This document shows, one piece after another, positions 38,632 to 47,329 of a stretch of DNA of 64,000 bases (position 1 is its first letter; every line of letters begins with the position of its first letter). The notes below the pieces were generated by a model. The model made no database searches. It saw nothing but the letters and a program-made list of their open reading frames with translations, and was not told the DNA's origin. Made by a program: the position numbers and the translations under genes. Where the stretch lies: positions 1 to 64,000 of the forward strand of contig QHVT01000028.1 in NCBI GenBank assembly GCA_003223645.1. The letters run 5' to 3'. The DNA comes from Acidobacteriota bacterium. Lineage in GTDB: Bacteria; Acidobacteriota; Thermoanaerobaculia; Gp7-AA8.

Positions 38632-41222
38632 ATGTCGGCGATCACGTCGGTCCATACCGTCTGGTCTCGCGCCTCGGCGCGGGCGGCATGGGCGAGGTGT
38701 ATCGCGCGCGCGACGAAAAGCTGCAGCGCTACGTCGCGCTGAAGATCTTGCCGCGCGAGCTGGCCATGAATCCCGACGCACTGCGGCGGTTCGAGAGCGA
38801 AGCGCGGTCGGCGTCGGCGCTCAATCATCCGAACATCGTCACGATCTACGAAGTCAACCGCACCGACGACAACATCGGCTGGATCGCGATGGAGCTGATC
38901 GACGGCGAGGATCTGCGCACGATGCTGGGCGGCGAGCCGATGACGCTCAAGAGCGCGCTGCGCATCGCGGTCAAGATCGCCGAGGGACTGGCGGCGGCGC
39001 ACGAGCGCGGGATTGCGCATCGCGATCTCAAACCCGACAACATCATGATCTCGCGCGACGGCTTCGTGAAGATCCTCGACTTCGGACTCGCGAAGCAGAT
39101 CCGCCGCATCTCGTCGAACGACGCGACGATTCCGCAGACGATGCCCGGCACCGTGTTCGGCACCGTCGGCTACATGTCGCCGGAGCAGGCGCGCGGACGC
39201 GAGATGGACTATCGCTCCGACCAATTTTCGTTCGGCGTGATGCTGTACGAGATGCTGACGCGGAGGCGTCCGTTCGACCGCGAGTCGAAGCCGGAGACGA
39301 TGACGGCGATCATCCGGGACGAGATCCCGCCGCCGTCGCATTTCAACGAGTTCGTGCCGCGCGAGCTCGACCGCATCGTGATGCGCTGCCTCGCGAAACA
39401 GCCGCGCGACCGGTACGGATCGACGAGGGATGTCGCGCACGATTTGCGGGAGGTGCGGGATTCGCTGACGGGTGCCTCGTCGACAAAAAGTGGATCGGCG
39501 GCCGCTTCGGCCGCCGATTTCTCGCGAAAAACCGGCGGCCGAAGCGGCCGCCGCTCCACTTGGCTGATCGCTGGCGCTGTAGTCATCGCGATCCTTGCGG
39601 TCCTCGCCGTTCGCATGTGGATGCGCACGACGAGCACATCGCCCGTCGACTCCGTCGCGGTCGTCCCTTTCCGCGATCTCACCGGTACGGCGGAAGGCCG
39701 CATGCTCGCGGACGGCATTTCCGAGATGATCGCGACGCGGTTGGCGGAAGTGCGTTCGTTGCGCGTGGCGGCGCCGTTCGATGGCGCGCCGGTGAGCGAC
39801 AGCGATGATCTGCGCGCGGCGGCGCGGCGCAAGCGCGTGCAGGCGCTGATCCGCGGGAGCGTGCAGCGCGGCGGCGACGACGTGCGCGTCACGTATTCGC
39901 TCGTCCGTGCGTCGGACGGCGGCACGCTGTTCTCGAGCACGAAGACGCGTCCGGCCGCGGAGCTCTTCGATCTCGAGGATGCGGTCAGCGGCGACCTGCT
40001 GTCGACGCTCGGACACACCGCGCCTCCGCGTCCGCAGACGTCGCCCGCGTCGATGCTCGGTCCCGGCGATCAGCACCGCTACGTCGAGGCGCTCGGACTC
40101 TTGAAACGCGTGCGCGACGAACAATCGGTCGACCGCGCGATCAAGGCGCTCGAGTCGCTCCTCGGCAACGCGCGCGACTCGTCCGACGTGAACGCGCTCC
40201 TCGCGCGCGCGCTCTTGTACAAATCGCAGATCGCGCGGCGTCCGTCGCTGGTCGAGCAGGCGACGCTGTACGCGGCGCGCGCGGTGACGCTGAGCAGCAA
40301 CAACGTCGAAGCGTATGTGACGCTCGGCGATCTGCAGAATCAGTCGGGGCAGCACGACGAAGCGTTGAAGTCGTTCGATCGCGCGCTGAAGTTGCGCCCG
40401 AACGACTCGAACGCGCTCGCGGGAAAAGCGGACGCGTACAAAGGACTCGGGCGCGGCGATGATGCGGAAGCGGCGTACAAACGCGCGATCGCCGCGCATC
40501 CCGACTCCGCGGGCGCGCTGATGCGCTACGGATCGTTTTGCTTCAGCCGCGGACGCTACGACGACGCGGCCGCGCAGTTCCGCCGCGCGACGGAGCTCAC
40601 GCCGGAGTTTCCGATGGCGTGGTCGAACCTCGGCGCGGTGCTGCAGATGAGCGGTAAAAACGATGCGGCACTAGCGGCGTTGCAGAAGTCGATCGCGTTG
40701 AAGCCGACGTCCGGCGCGTATTCGAATCTCGGCAACCTGCAATTTCTCCTCGGGCGCTACGACGAGGCGCAGCATTCGTTCGAGCGCGCCGCCGAGCTCG
40801 CGCCGTCCGACTTCGTCGCCTGGGCGAACCTCGGCGACGCGCGGCGCTGGTCGTCGAACGCGCGCGCTCGCGCGAAAGATGCGTACGACCGCTCCGTCGC
40901 GGCGGCGCGCGTCGCGTTGTTAATCAATCCGAAAGACGCGTACACGCGCGCGTCGATGGCCGCGTCGCTCGCGCGCAGCGGGAGCCTCGACGAAGCGCAG
41001 GCCGAGATCCGCCGCGCGCTCGAAGCCGATCCGACGAACCCGGTCGTGCTGTACAAAGCGGCGGTCGTTGCGATCGTGCGCGGCAACTCCGACGGCGCGG
41101 TTTCGTGGATCGAGCGCGCCGTGCGCGCGGGGTATCCGGCCGGCTCGCTGAAGAGCGATCCCGAATTTGCCGCAATTCGCACGCTGCCTTCCTTCAGGAG
41201 TGCCGTAGAATCGAAGGGGTAA
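38628..41222 (+). CDS. PknB-type Ser/Thr kinase with TolB-like and TPR domains
   Basis: The product has 864 residues. The kinase is at about 8-275: LGAGGMGEVYRARDEKLQRY, catalytic HRDLKPDNIM, metal-binding DFGLAKQ, and GTVGYMSPEQARG. A linker made of a palindromic repeat follows, then a single membrane helix near 315-335. A periplasmic TolB-like domain contains VDSVAVVPFRDLTGTAEGRM and LIRGSVQRGGDDVRVTYSLV. At least eight TPR units run from about 470 to 850. The architecture is common in Acidobacteriota. It is probably a membrane sensor kinase; the ligand is unknown. The start at 38628 overlaps the DUF3574 gene. Confidence 0.92.
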   Translation: MNVGDHVGPYRLVSRLGAGGMGEVYRARDEKLQRYVALKILPRELAMNPDALRRFESEARSASALNHPNIVTIYEVNRTDDNIGWIAMELIDGEDLRTMLGGEPMTLKSALRIAVKIAEGLAAAHERGIAHRDLKPDNIMISRDGFVKILDFGLAKQIRRISSNDATIPQTMPGTVFGTVGYMSPEQARGREMDYRSDQFSFGVMLYEMLTRRRPFDRESKPETMTAIIRDEIPPPSHFNEFVPRELDRIVMRCLAKQPRDRYGSTRDVAHDLREVRDSLTGASSTKSGSAAASAADFSRKTGGRSGRRSTWLIAGAVVIAILAVLAVRMWMRTTSTSPVDSVAVVPFRDLTGTAEGRMLADGISEMIATRLAEVRSLRVAAPFDGAPVSDSDDLRAAARRKRVQALIRGSVQRGGDDVRVTYSLVRASDGGTLFSSTKTRPAAELFDLEDAVSGDLLSTLGHTAPPRPQTSPASMLGPGDQHRYVEALGLLKRVRDEQSVDRAIKALESLLGNARDSSDVNALLARALLYKSQIARRPSLVEQATLYAARAVTLSSNNVEAYVTLGDLQNQSGQHDEALKSFDRALKLRPNDSNALAGKADAYKGLGRGDDAEAAYKRAIAAHPDSAGALMRYGSFCFSRGRYDDAAAQFRRATELTPEFPMAWSNLGAVLQMSGKNDAALAALQKSIALKPTSGAYSNLGNLQFLLGRYDEAQHSFERAAELAPSDFVAWANLGDARRWSSNARARAKDAYDRSVAAARVALLINPKDAYTRASMAASLARSGSLDEAQAEIRRALEADPTNPVVLYKAAVVAIVRGNSDGAVSWIERAVRAGYPAGSLKSDPEFAAIRTLPSFRSAVESKG
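39490..39559. repeat. GGCGGCCGC palindromic repeat inside the kinase gene
   Basis: GTGGATCGGCGGCCGCTTCG is inverted as CCGAAGCGGCCGCCG with CTCCAC at the edge, around TTTCTCGCGAAAAA. It is in frame and codes for SGSAAASAADFSRKTGGRSG and RRST, exactly the cytoplasmic linker between the kinase and the membrane helix. Confidence 0.85.
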
Positions 41223-41246
41223 TCCCCAAAACCAGAAGGAGGGTCC

Positions 41247-41732
41247 ATGTCCAAGGTTCCTCTGCGTAGCTTCGCGGTTCTTTGTGTGCTCGTCGTTTCG
41301 ATCATTCCGGCGTGCAAGTCGAAAAATCCGCCCAACCCGATCTCGCCGGGATCGTCCGCCGACTGCGCGTCGAGCGGCGTCGGACGGGCGAACGGCAACG
41401 GACCGATCGTCTGCGTCGATGGCAGCGGCACGCTGTCGGTGAATCCGCCGTCCGCGCGCGTGTGGCACGTCATGTCGACCGATCGTGCGACGCCGCCGAT
41501 GGTGCAGTGGCTCACGCGTCCCGCGGGCGGCAACCTGCTGATCACGATGAAAGACTCGAGCTGCGTCGAGACACCGTCGTGCACCGGCAAGGGGCAGTGC
41601 AGCGCGAAAGTGAAGAGCGGGATCGGCGTCGGCGCGACGGCGGGATCGGAAGTGAAGCGCTGCGCCTACAAGGTCACGCTCGACGGGAAGGAGCTCGATC
41701 CCGACGTCGTAGTCGTCGGATGTTGCTCGTAA
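41247..41732 (+). CDS. Cys-rich lipoprotein of unknown function
   Basis: The product has 161 residues. The signal ends in a lipobox-like SIIPAC near residue 23. The mature part has eight further Cys (SADCASSG, IVCVDGSG, SSCVETPSCTGKGQCSAKV, KRCAYKV and a C-terminal GCCS), suggesting disulfides. I recognise no family. A strong GAAGGAGGG lies just ahead of ATG 41247. It follows the kinase by 24 bases and may be co-transcribed. The 3' end overlaps the convergent YcaQ-like gene by 59 bases. Confidence 0.7.
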   Translation: MSKVPLRSFAVLCVLVVSIIPACKSKNPPNPISPGSSADCASSGVGRANGNGPIVCVDGSGTLSVNPPSARVWHVMSTDRATPPMVQWLTRPAGGNLLITMKDSSCVETPSCTGKGQCSAKVKSGIGVGATAGSEVKRCAYKVTLDGKELDPDVVVVGCCS

Positions 41733-42855
41733 TCCGCTTCGCTTCGGCTTTCAAAGCACGATCGACGTCGGCCTCGAACCACATTTTTCCGGTCTGCGCA
41801 TCGAAGCGGCCGATGAGACGGTCGCGGTGGAGGAGCGCGCAGACGTACCACCCCCACCTGCGCAGGTGCGCGGGCTTGTAGACCTCCCAGACGTATTCGA
41901 AGTCGAAGACGTGGCGCACGAGATCGCGGTCCCACAGCAGCGGATCGAGAGGGCCGAGGATGCGGATGCGATCGTCGTAGCGCGCGCGGGCTTTGAAGAA
42001 TTCGGGGACGGCGAGATAGCGTCGCGGCGTGCCTTCGATCGCGACGTCGATCAACTCGCCGGCCTCGATCATCTCGTCGACGAGCGATGACGTGCGGACG
42101 TTGCTCAGCATCGACCACATCGCACCGCTGGCGCGCGTGAGCAAACCCGCGGCGTGGGCGCGCTCGCGGAGCGCCCATCGCGCAAAGTCAGTAGAGGACA
42201 GGCAATCCTGCCTGTCCTCATCGCCACCGGGGACAGGCAGGATTGCCTCTCCTCCACCGAACGATCGCTCCGGAATGTCGTACAGCTTCGCGCCCGATGC
42301 GTTGCGTCCCGCGACGACGACATCGCAGCGCGTCCACAAAATCTCCAGCGCCATCGACGTCGTCTTCTTCGTTCCCGTCCACCCCGCCCAATCGATCGGC
42401 TCGACCGAGCCGTGATCGGTGAGATCGCGCGCTGACAGCGGCCCGCGCTCGCGCACTTCGGCGAGCACGGCATCGACCGTGGCGCGCGGCACGCGCTCTT
42501 CGCGCTCGCCGTGACGCCACCAATGCGTCTGCGCGCCATGACCCTGCCTGCGATACCACGGGAACGCGCTTGCCGGCAGGATGCAGCGCTCTTTCGCGAA
42601 GTGTTCAAACGCGTGCTTCGGAAAAAGGTGACGCCAGACATCGCCGCGCTCGACGTCGTCGGCGCGCGCCATGACGACGAGGTCGGCATTCGTGCCGATC
42701 ACATCCAGCGGATCGAGCTGGATGCAGCGCAGACGCTCAAGCACGGCTCGCACGCCGCACGCGCCGCGGCCTAACGGACGCGCCAGGCCCAAATGCGCGA
42801 CGAGCAGACGCCGCGCGGCGGAACGGCTGAGCGTGACGCGGCACTCCGGTTGCAC
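41674..42855 (-). CDS. YcaQ-like winged-helix DNA glycosylase (HTH_42)
   Basis: The 393-residue product matches the HTH_42/YcaQ family: LRCIQLDPLDVIGTNADLVV, HLFPKHAFEHFAKERCILPA, RRYLAVPEFFKARARYDDRI, LGPLDPLLWDRDLVRHVFDF and YVWEVYKPAHLRRWGWYVCA. Members unhook interstrand DNA crosslinks as monofunctional glycosylases. A repeat element (42191-42257) is read in frame (GGGEAILPVPGGDEDRQDCL) in the middle. The start is GTG 42855. An activity call needs the QxQ/QLD active-site check; here IQLDPLD is present. Confidence 0.82.
   Translation of the reverse strand: MQPECRVTLSRSAARRLLVAHLGLARPLGRGACGVRAVLERLRCIQLDPLDVIGTNADLVVMARADDVERGDVWRHLFPKHAFEHFAKERCILPASAFPWYRRQGHGAQTHWWRHGEREERVPRATVDAVLAEVRERGPLSARDLTDHGSVEPIDWAGWTGTKKTTSMALEILWTRCDVVVAGRNASGAKLYDIPERSFGGGEAILPVPGGDEDRQDCLSSTDFARWALRERAHAAGLLTRASGAMWSMLSNVRTSSLVDEMIEAGELIDVAIEGTPRRYLAVPEFFKARARYDDRIRILGPLDPLLWDRDLVRHVFDFEYVWEVYKPAHLRRWGWYVCALLHRDRLIGRFDAQTGKMWFEADVDRALKAEAKRITSNIRRLRRRDRAPSRRA
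42191..42257. repeat. GGACAGGCAATCCTGCC palindromic repeat inside the YcaQ-like gene
   Basis: GAGGACAGGCAATCCTGCCT then GTCCTC is followed by its inverted version GGGGACAGGCAGGATTGCCT then CTCC. In frame with the host gene it adds about 20 residues. Confidence 0.8.
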
Positions 42856-42866
42856 GAGTTGTGAGT

Positions 42867-43049
42867 ATGTCTGGAAAACGAGAATTGATCGAGCCGCACA
42901 AAGGTGACAAACGGTACGTCCGCCGCGACGCGAGCGGCCGTTTCAAGGAAGTCACGGACGTCGGCCGCTCGCTCACGCAAGACCGCAAACGCCACGCGAA
43001 AACCGAGGCGAAGCCAGGATACGGCGATCGCGGAGACAGGAAGCGTTAG
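42867..43049 (+). CDS. Small conserved basic protein, function unknown
   Basis: From ATG 42867 the product has 60 residues (62 from GTG 42861). It reads SGKRELIEPHKGDKRYVRRD, GRFKEVTDVGRSLTQDRK and ends GYGDRGDRKR. It resembles a family of short, highly charged bacterial proteins with the KRYVRRD..G.FKE.DDVGRSL pattern; no function is known to me. It is divergent from the YcaQ-like gene and overlaps no other coding region. Confidence 0.7.
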   Translation: MSGKRELIEPHKGDKRYVRRDASGRFKEVTDVGRSLTQDRKRHAKTEAKPGYGDRGDRKR

Positions 43050-43058
43050 GTGTGGTGT

Positions 43059-43082
43059 AGGACAGGCTTTCCAGCCTGTCCT
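43059..43082. repeat. Perfect 10-bp hairpin
   Basis: AGGACAGGCT pairs with AGCCTGTCCT around TTCC, just after the stop of the small basic protein. A second partial hairpin (GGGGCGCA / TGCGCCCC, 43085-43113) follows. It has the same core as 30997. It could terminate both convergent transcripts. Confidence 0.7.
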
Positions 43083-43094
43083 CCGGGGCGCACG

Positions 43095-44117
43095 CTAAAA
43101 AGCCTGCGCCCCACGGTACGCCGCCGCGAATCCCGCGTTCGCTACGTACACGCGGAAGATGAATCGCAGCAGGCGATCGTCGCCGGCGATCGCGTCGCGG
43201 AATTCGTCGAGCTTCACGCTCTTGCGCGCGACGTCCAGCGTCTCGCCGCGCGCGACCGCTGCGGCGGCCTGCTCCTGCAGCGACCGCGTCAGGCGAATGA
43301 GCGTCGCCACATACGCGTCGTCGTGCATCACGTGCCCGTGTCCCGGAATGATCGTGCGCGGCTGCAGCGCGCGTAGTTTCTCGAGGCTCGCGCTCCAGTC
43401 GCCGATGTATGACTGGTCCGATCCCATCAGCGGCACGGGCCAGACGACGAGATCTCCCGTGATTGCGATCTTCTCGTCGGGAAGCCACACGACGATGTCG
43501 CCGCTCGTGTGTCCGCGCCCGAGTCGGAGCAGCTCGATCGTGCGCGCGCCGCGATGCAGCGTCATCGACTCGTCGAACGTCGTCGTCGGCAGCGTCACGC
43601 GCACGTCCTTCGCCTCGGCGACGACTCCTTCCGCCTGCGCTACGTCGCTTTCATAACTCGCGCGCTCCTCGTCATTGATCGCCTCGCCGGTGAAGTTCTG
43701 TTTCTTGTCGAGGAAGCCTTTCAGGTCGGAAATGAACTGCGGCAGCGACTTCGCCATGTCCGCGCGGCTCGACGCGCCTTTCGCGGCCATGTCCGCGCGC
43801 GTCGCGCTCGACGAGATGATCTCCGCGTTCGGAAACGCGTCGCGATAAATCTGATTGCCGGTCACGTGATCGAAGTGCCAGTGCGTGTTGATGACGGTGC
43901 GGACCGGCTTCGACGTCAGCTTGCGCAGCGCGGCGAGCTCCTCGCGCGCGCCGGCCAGACTGCCGGTCGTGTCGACGACCACGACGTCGTCGTCATTGAT
44001 GATGAAGACGCTCGTTGCGTCGGCGCCGAGGCCGGGAGCGTTCGTGCGGATGGCGGCGTAAACGCCGTCGGAGATTTTCTCGAGTTGAAAGGTGAGGAGC
44101 GCGGCGAGCAGAAACAT
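43095..44117 (-). CDS. Secreted metallo-beta-lactamase-fold hydrolase
   Basis: The product has 340 residues. A short hydrophobic N-terminus (MFLLAALLTF) is followed by the MBL fold. The metal site is NTHWHFDHVTGNQIY (HxHxDH-like, near 77-84), LGRGHTSGDIVVWLPDEKIA and TIIPGHGHVMHDD. Residues 270-340 are a helical tail. It resembles quinoprotein-relay and class B-like hydrolases; the substrate is unknown. The start at 44117 was chosen because the longer open frame is antisense to the histidine kinase gene. Confidence 0.83.
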   Translation of the reverse strand: MFLLAALLTFQLEKISDGVYAAIRTNAPGLGADATSVFIINDDDVVVVDTTGSLAGAREELAALRKLTSKPVRTVINTHWHFDHVTGNQIYRDAFPNAEIISSSATRADMAAKGASSRADMAKSLPQFISDLKGFLDKKQNFTGEAINDEERASYESDVAQAEGVVAEAKDVRVTLPTTTFDESMTLHRGARTIELLRLGRGHTSGDIVVWLPDEKIAITGDLVVWPVPLMGSDQSYIGDWSASLEKLRALQPRTIIPGHGHVMHDDAYVATLIRLTRSLQEQAAAAVARGETLDVARKSVKLDEFRDAIAGDDRLLRFIFRVYVANAGFAAAYRGAQAF

Positions 44118-44195
44118 GGCGCGCACGGTAAACGGTCGGCGATCCTCGGCCACAGGTTTTGGGATGAACGGGATCGCGGATGCGATACTGCGGAT

Positions 44196-45920
44196 ATGCG
44201 CGGGACGACTGCGCTGCTCTTCGCGATGCTGACGGCGGCAGCGGTCACGCTGCTGCTCGCGTTCCGCCTCGATCAAACGTACGAGCTGCCGGTGCACGAC
44301 GCGCTGCTGCGCGCGTTCCCGCAGCGACCCGCGACTGCGACCATGCTGATCGAGATCGACGAGGCGTCGCTGCGCTCGATCGGTCGATGGCCGTGGCCGC
44401 GGTCCGTGCTGGCATCGCTCGTCGATCGCGCCATCGCAGGCGGCGCGCGCGGCGTCGTGATCGACGTCCTGCTCGCGGAGAGTGCGGATGACGAGCAGCT
44501 CGCGCGCGCGTTGCAACGGACGCCGAACGCGGCGGTCGCAGTCCTCGGCGAAAACGGCGAGTGGGTTTTGCCCGCGGCGTCCGTGCACGCGACGCCGGCG
44601 CACGGAAACTTCGAGCTCGACCACGACGGAATCCTGCGCCGCGTCGCGTCGACGAAACAGAGCCGCGACCGTTCGCTGCCCGCGGTCTCCGTCGCCGCGG
44701 CGTCGATGTACAGCGATCGCCCGATCCCCGTCGGCGTCTCGCTCGCGCCCGCGTTCCGCACTCCCGCGCGCGCGATTCCGCGCGTGAGCGCAGCGAAAGC
44801 GTTGCGCCAGCCGATCAACGTCCGCGGCAAGATCGTGTTCATCGGACCGACCGCGTTTGCGTTGGGCGACCGCGTGCTCACGCCGACGGCCGCGCACCAT
44901 CAGCCCGATCCCGGCGTCGCCGTGCACGCGGCGGCGACGGAGTCGCTCGTGCACAGCGACTTGATTCACACGATGCCGCCGATCGTCTCCGGAATCGTGG
45001 CGGGCGCAATCGCGGCAACGATCCTGGGAAAGCGGCGGAGATCGTTCGCGATCGTGATCGCTCTGCTGATCATAGCGCTGCAGATTGCGCGCCCGAATAT
45101 CGCGATGCCGATCATCACGCTGGTCGCCATTACGATCCTCGCGCAGGCCGCGATCGAAACAGTCACGACCGCGAAGACGCTGCGACAATCGCGCGCCGAC
45201 CGCGAGCAGGAAGTCGAGTCGAAGCGGCGTCTCGCACACGAATTGAAAACGCCGCTCGCCTCGATGCGCGGGCTCACGCAGCTCCTCGGACAATTCGACC
45301 TCAGCGACGACGAGCGCCGCCGCGTGACCACGCTCCTCGAAAGCGAAGCCGGCAAATTGCAGTCGCTCGTGCAGGAGATGCTCGATCTCGAGCGCCTCGC
45401 TCTCCGCGACTTTCACTCCACCTCCTCCGTCATAGACCTCGGTGCCATCGTGACGAAGCGCATCGAGTTCCTCCGCGCGAGCACGGACCGCGCGCTGTCC
45501 GTGTCGGCCGCGCCGTCGGTGTTGGTGCGCGCGGACGCTGCGCTGATCGAGCGCGTGATCGACAATCTCGTCGGCAATGCGCTGAAGTACACGGAGGATG
45601 ATGTCGACGTGCGCGTTGCGAAGTACGACGGTGCAGCGATGATCGAAGTCGAAGACCACGGTCCCGGAATCGCGCCCGCCGATCGCGCGCGTGTGTTCGA
45701 GCGTTTCGTGCGCGGCGCGACGGCCGCGGGCACGCACGGACTCGGGCTCGGACTGCCGATGGTCGTGGAGATCGCGCGCTGGCATCGCGGCGACGTCGCG
45801 CTCGAAGAAGCGGTAAGCGGCGGCGCGCTGTTCCGGGTCACATTGCCGACGAGTGGAGGACAGGCAATCCTGCCTGTCCGGGACAGGCGAGATCGCCCGT
45901 TCTCCACGGGAACATCCTGA
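44196..45920 (+). CDS. CHASE2-domain sensor histidine kinase
   Basis: The product has 574 residues. An N-terminal helix is followed by an extracellular CHASE2 domain (about 30-265; MLIEIDEASLRSIGRWPWPR, GARGVVIDVLLAE, VRGKIVFIGPTA) and three membrane helices. HisKA has the phospho-acceptor in RRLAHELKTPLASMRGL. The ATPase has N-box DNLVGNALKYTED and G boxes DHGPGIAP and GLGLGLPMV. The last 25 residues come from a palindromic repeat. Its stop overlaps the start of the response regulator (TGATG), so the pair is co-translated. Confidence 0.9.
   Translation: MRGTTALLFAMLTAAAVTLLLAFRLDQTYELPVHDALLRAFPQRPATATMLIEIDEASLRSIGRWPWPRSVLASLVDRAIAGGARGVVIDVLLAESADDEQLARALQRTPNAAVAVLGENGEWVLPAASVHATPAHGNFELDHDGILRRVASTKQSRDRSLPAVSVAAASMYSDRPIPVGVSLAPAFRTPARAIPRVSAAKALRQPINVRGKIVFIGPTAFALGDRVLTPTAAHHQPDPGVAVHAAATESLVHSDLIHTMPPIVSGIVAGAIAATILGKRRRSFAIVIALLIIALQIARPNIAMPIITLVAITILAQAAIETVTTAKTLRQSRADREQEVESKRRLAHELKTPLASMRGLTQLLGQFDLSDDERRRVTTLLESEAGKLQSLVQEMLDLERLALRDFHSTSSVIDLGAIVTKRIEFLRASTDRALSVSAAPSVLVRADAALIERVIDNLVGNALKYTEDDVDVRVAKYDGAAMIEVEDHGPGIAPADRARVFERFVRGATAAGTHGLGLGLPMVVEIARWHRGDVALEEAVSGGALFRVTLPTSGGQAILPVRDRRDRPFSTGTS
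45853..45907. repeat. GTGGAGGACAGGCAATCC palindromic repeat at the kinase 3' end
   Basis: GTGGAGGACAGGCAATCCTG then CCTGTCC forms a hairpin, followed by GGGACAGGCGAGATCGCCCG and TTCTCCAC. In frame it supplies the C-terminal SGGQAILPVRDRRDRPFSTG. Confidence 0.8.
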
Positions 45921-47329
45921 TGGCGCAGGTGCTGGTGGTGGATGACGACGCCGGGATCCGCGAAAGCGCGGCGCTGGCGCTCGAGAAAGTCGGACATCGC
46001 GTGCTGCGCGCGTCCGACGCTGCCTCGGCGATGCAGCTGTTGCGCGATCGCCGCGTCGACGTCGTCGTCAGCGACATCTACATGCCGGGCGACGACGGGA
46101 TCGCGCTGCTGCAGGCGATCGCCGCGCGGAAAGATCCGCCGCGCGTGATTCTCATGACCGCGCGCGGCACGATCGAGACGACCGCGCTCGCGCAGCGCGC
46201 CGGCGCATTCGACTACCTCGCGAAACCGTTCGAGCTGTCGGAGCTGATCGATCGCGTGCGAGCGGCAGTGACGCGCAGCGATGCCGCGATCGAGGAAGGC
46301 GAAGCCGCTCCTCCATCGCGGATGATCGGCTCTCATAGAGTAATGGTCGAGATGTACAAGGCGATCGCGCGTGTCGCGCCGCTGTTGGTGCCGGTGTTGA
46401 TTCAGGGCGAGAGCGGAAGCGGCAAGGAACTGGTCGCGCAGTCGATTCACGATCTCAGCGATCGCGCGAGCGGACCGTTTCTCGCGCTCAATTGCGGTGC
46501 GATTCCCGACACGCTGCTCGAGGCGGAGCTGTTCGGCGCGACGCGCGGCGCGTTCACCGACGCGCGCGCCGATCGCCGCGGTGCGCTTTCACGCGCGGAC
46601 GGCGGGACGCTCTTGCTCGATGAGATCGGCGACATCTCGCCGGCGTTCCAGGTGAAGCTGTTGCGCTTCCTCCAGGACGGTGTCGTCACGCCGCTGGGAT
46701 CGGAGAAGAGTCATCGCGTCTCCGTGCGCATCGTCGCCGCCACGCATCGCGACATCCGCGCGCTCGTCTCCGAGGGAAAATTTCGCGAGGACCTCTACTA
46801 TCGACTCGCGGCGTACGAGATCCGCGTCCCGCCGCTCCGCGAGCGCGCGTCCGACATCCCGCTCCTCGTCGCCCACTTCCGCCGCGCCGTTGCGACGGAA
46901 ATGCATCGCGACGCCATCCCGGGTCCGTCGCAGGCCGTGCTCGATTTGTTCGCATCGCATCCGTGGCGAGGAAACGTGCGCGAATTGGAGCAGGTGATTC
47001 GCCGCGCGGTGATCGACTCCGGTGGACTCGTCGATGCGGATGCGGCGTCACGCGCGATGCGAGACATCGATCCGGCTCCAGTGGAGCGGCGGCCGCTTCG
47101 GCCGCCGGATTCTCGCGACGACTCGGCAGCCGAGGGCGGCCGCCGCTCCATTGGTCTTGGCGAGAGCGATCTTGCGTCGCTCGACGACGCCGAACGAAAG
47201 CACATCATCGCGGTCCTCAAGGCCACGTGCGGGAATCAGACACAGGCGGCGTTCATTCTGGGAATCGAGCGAAAGACGCTCGCGCGTAAGATCAAACGGT
47301 TCGAGATCACCACCGAAGAGACATCATGA
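45920..47329 (+). CDS. NtrC-family sigma-54 response regulator
   Basis: The product has 469 residues. The receiver is at 1-120 (VVDDDAGIRES, phospho-Asp in VVVSDIYMPGDDG, KPFELSEL). The AAA+ domain is at about 135-375: Walker A GESGSGKELVAQ, sigma-54 contact GAFTDARADRRG (GAFTDA instead of the usual GAFTGA), Walker B GGTLLLDEIGD, and HPWRGNVRELEQV. The Fis-type HTH is at the end (NQTQAAFILGIERKTLARKI). A palindromic repeat forms the linker before the HTH. It partners the CHASE2 kinase. Its stop overlaps the FecR-like gene start. Confidence 0.92.
   Translation: MAQVLVVDDDAGIRESAALALEKVGHRVLRASDAASAMQLLRDRRVDVVVSDIYMPGDDGIALLQAIAARKDPPRVILMTARGTIETTALAQRAGAFDYLAKPFELSELIDRVRAAVTRSDAAIEEGEAAPPSRMIGSHRVMVEMYKAIARVAPLLVPVLIQGESGSGKELVAQSIHDLSDRASGPFLALNCGAIPDTLLEAELFGATRGAFTDARADRRGALSRADGGTLLLDEIGDISPAFQVKLLRFLQDGVVTPLGSEKSHRVSVRIVAATHRDIRALVSEGKFREDLYYRLAAYEIRVPPLRERASDIPLLVAHFRRAVATEMHRDAIPGPSQAVLDLFASHPWRGNVRELEQVIRRAVIDSGGLVDADAASRAMRDIDPAPVERRPLRPPDSRDDSAAEGGRRSIGLGESDLASLDDAERKHIIAVLKATCGNQTQAAFILGIERKTLARKIKRFEITTEETS
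47081..47150. repeat. GTGGAGCGGCGGCCGC palindromic repeat inside the regulator gene
   Basis: GTGGAGCGGCGGCCGCTTCG is inverted as CGAGGGCGGCCGCCGCTCCA, around TTCTCGCGACGA. It reads in frame as VERRPLRPPDSRDDSAAEGG and RRS between the AAA+ domain and the HTH. Confidence 0.85.
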
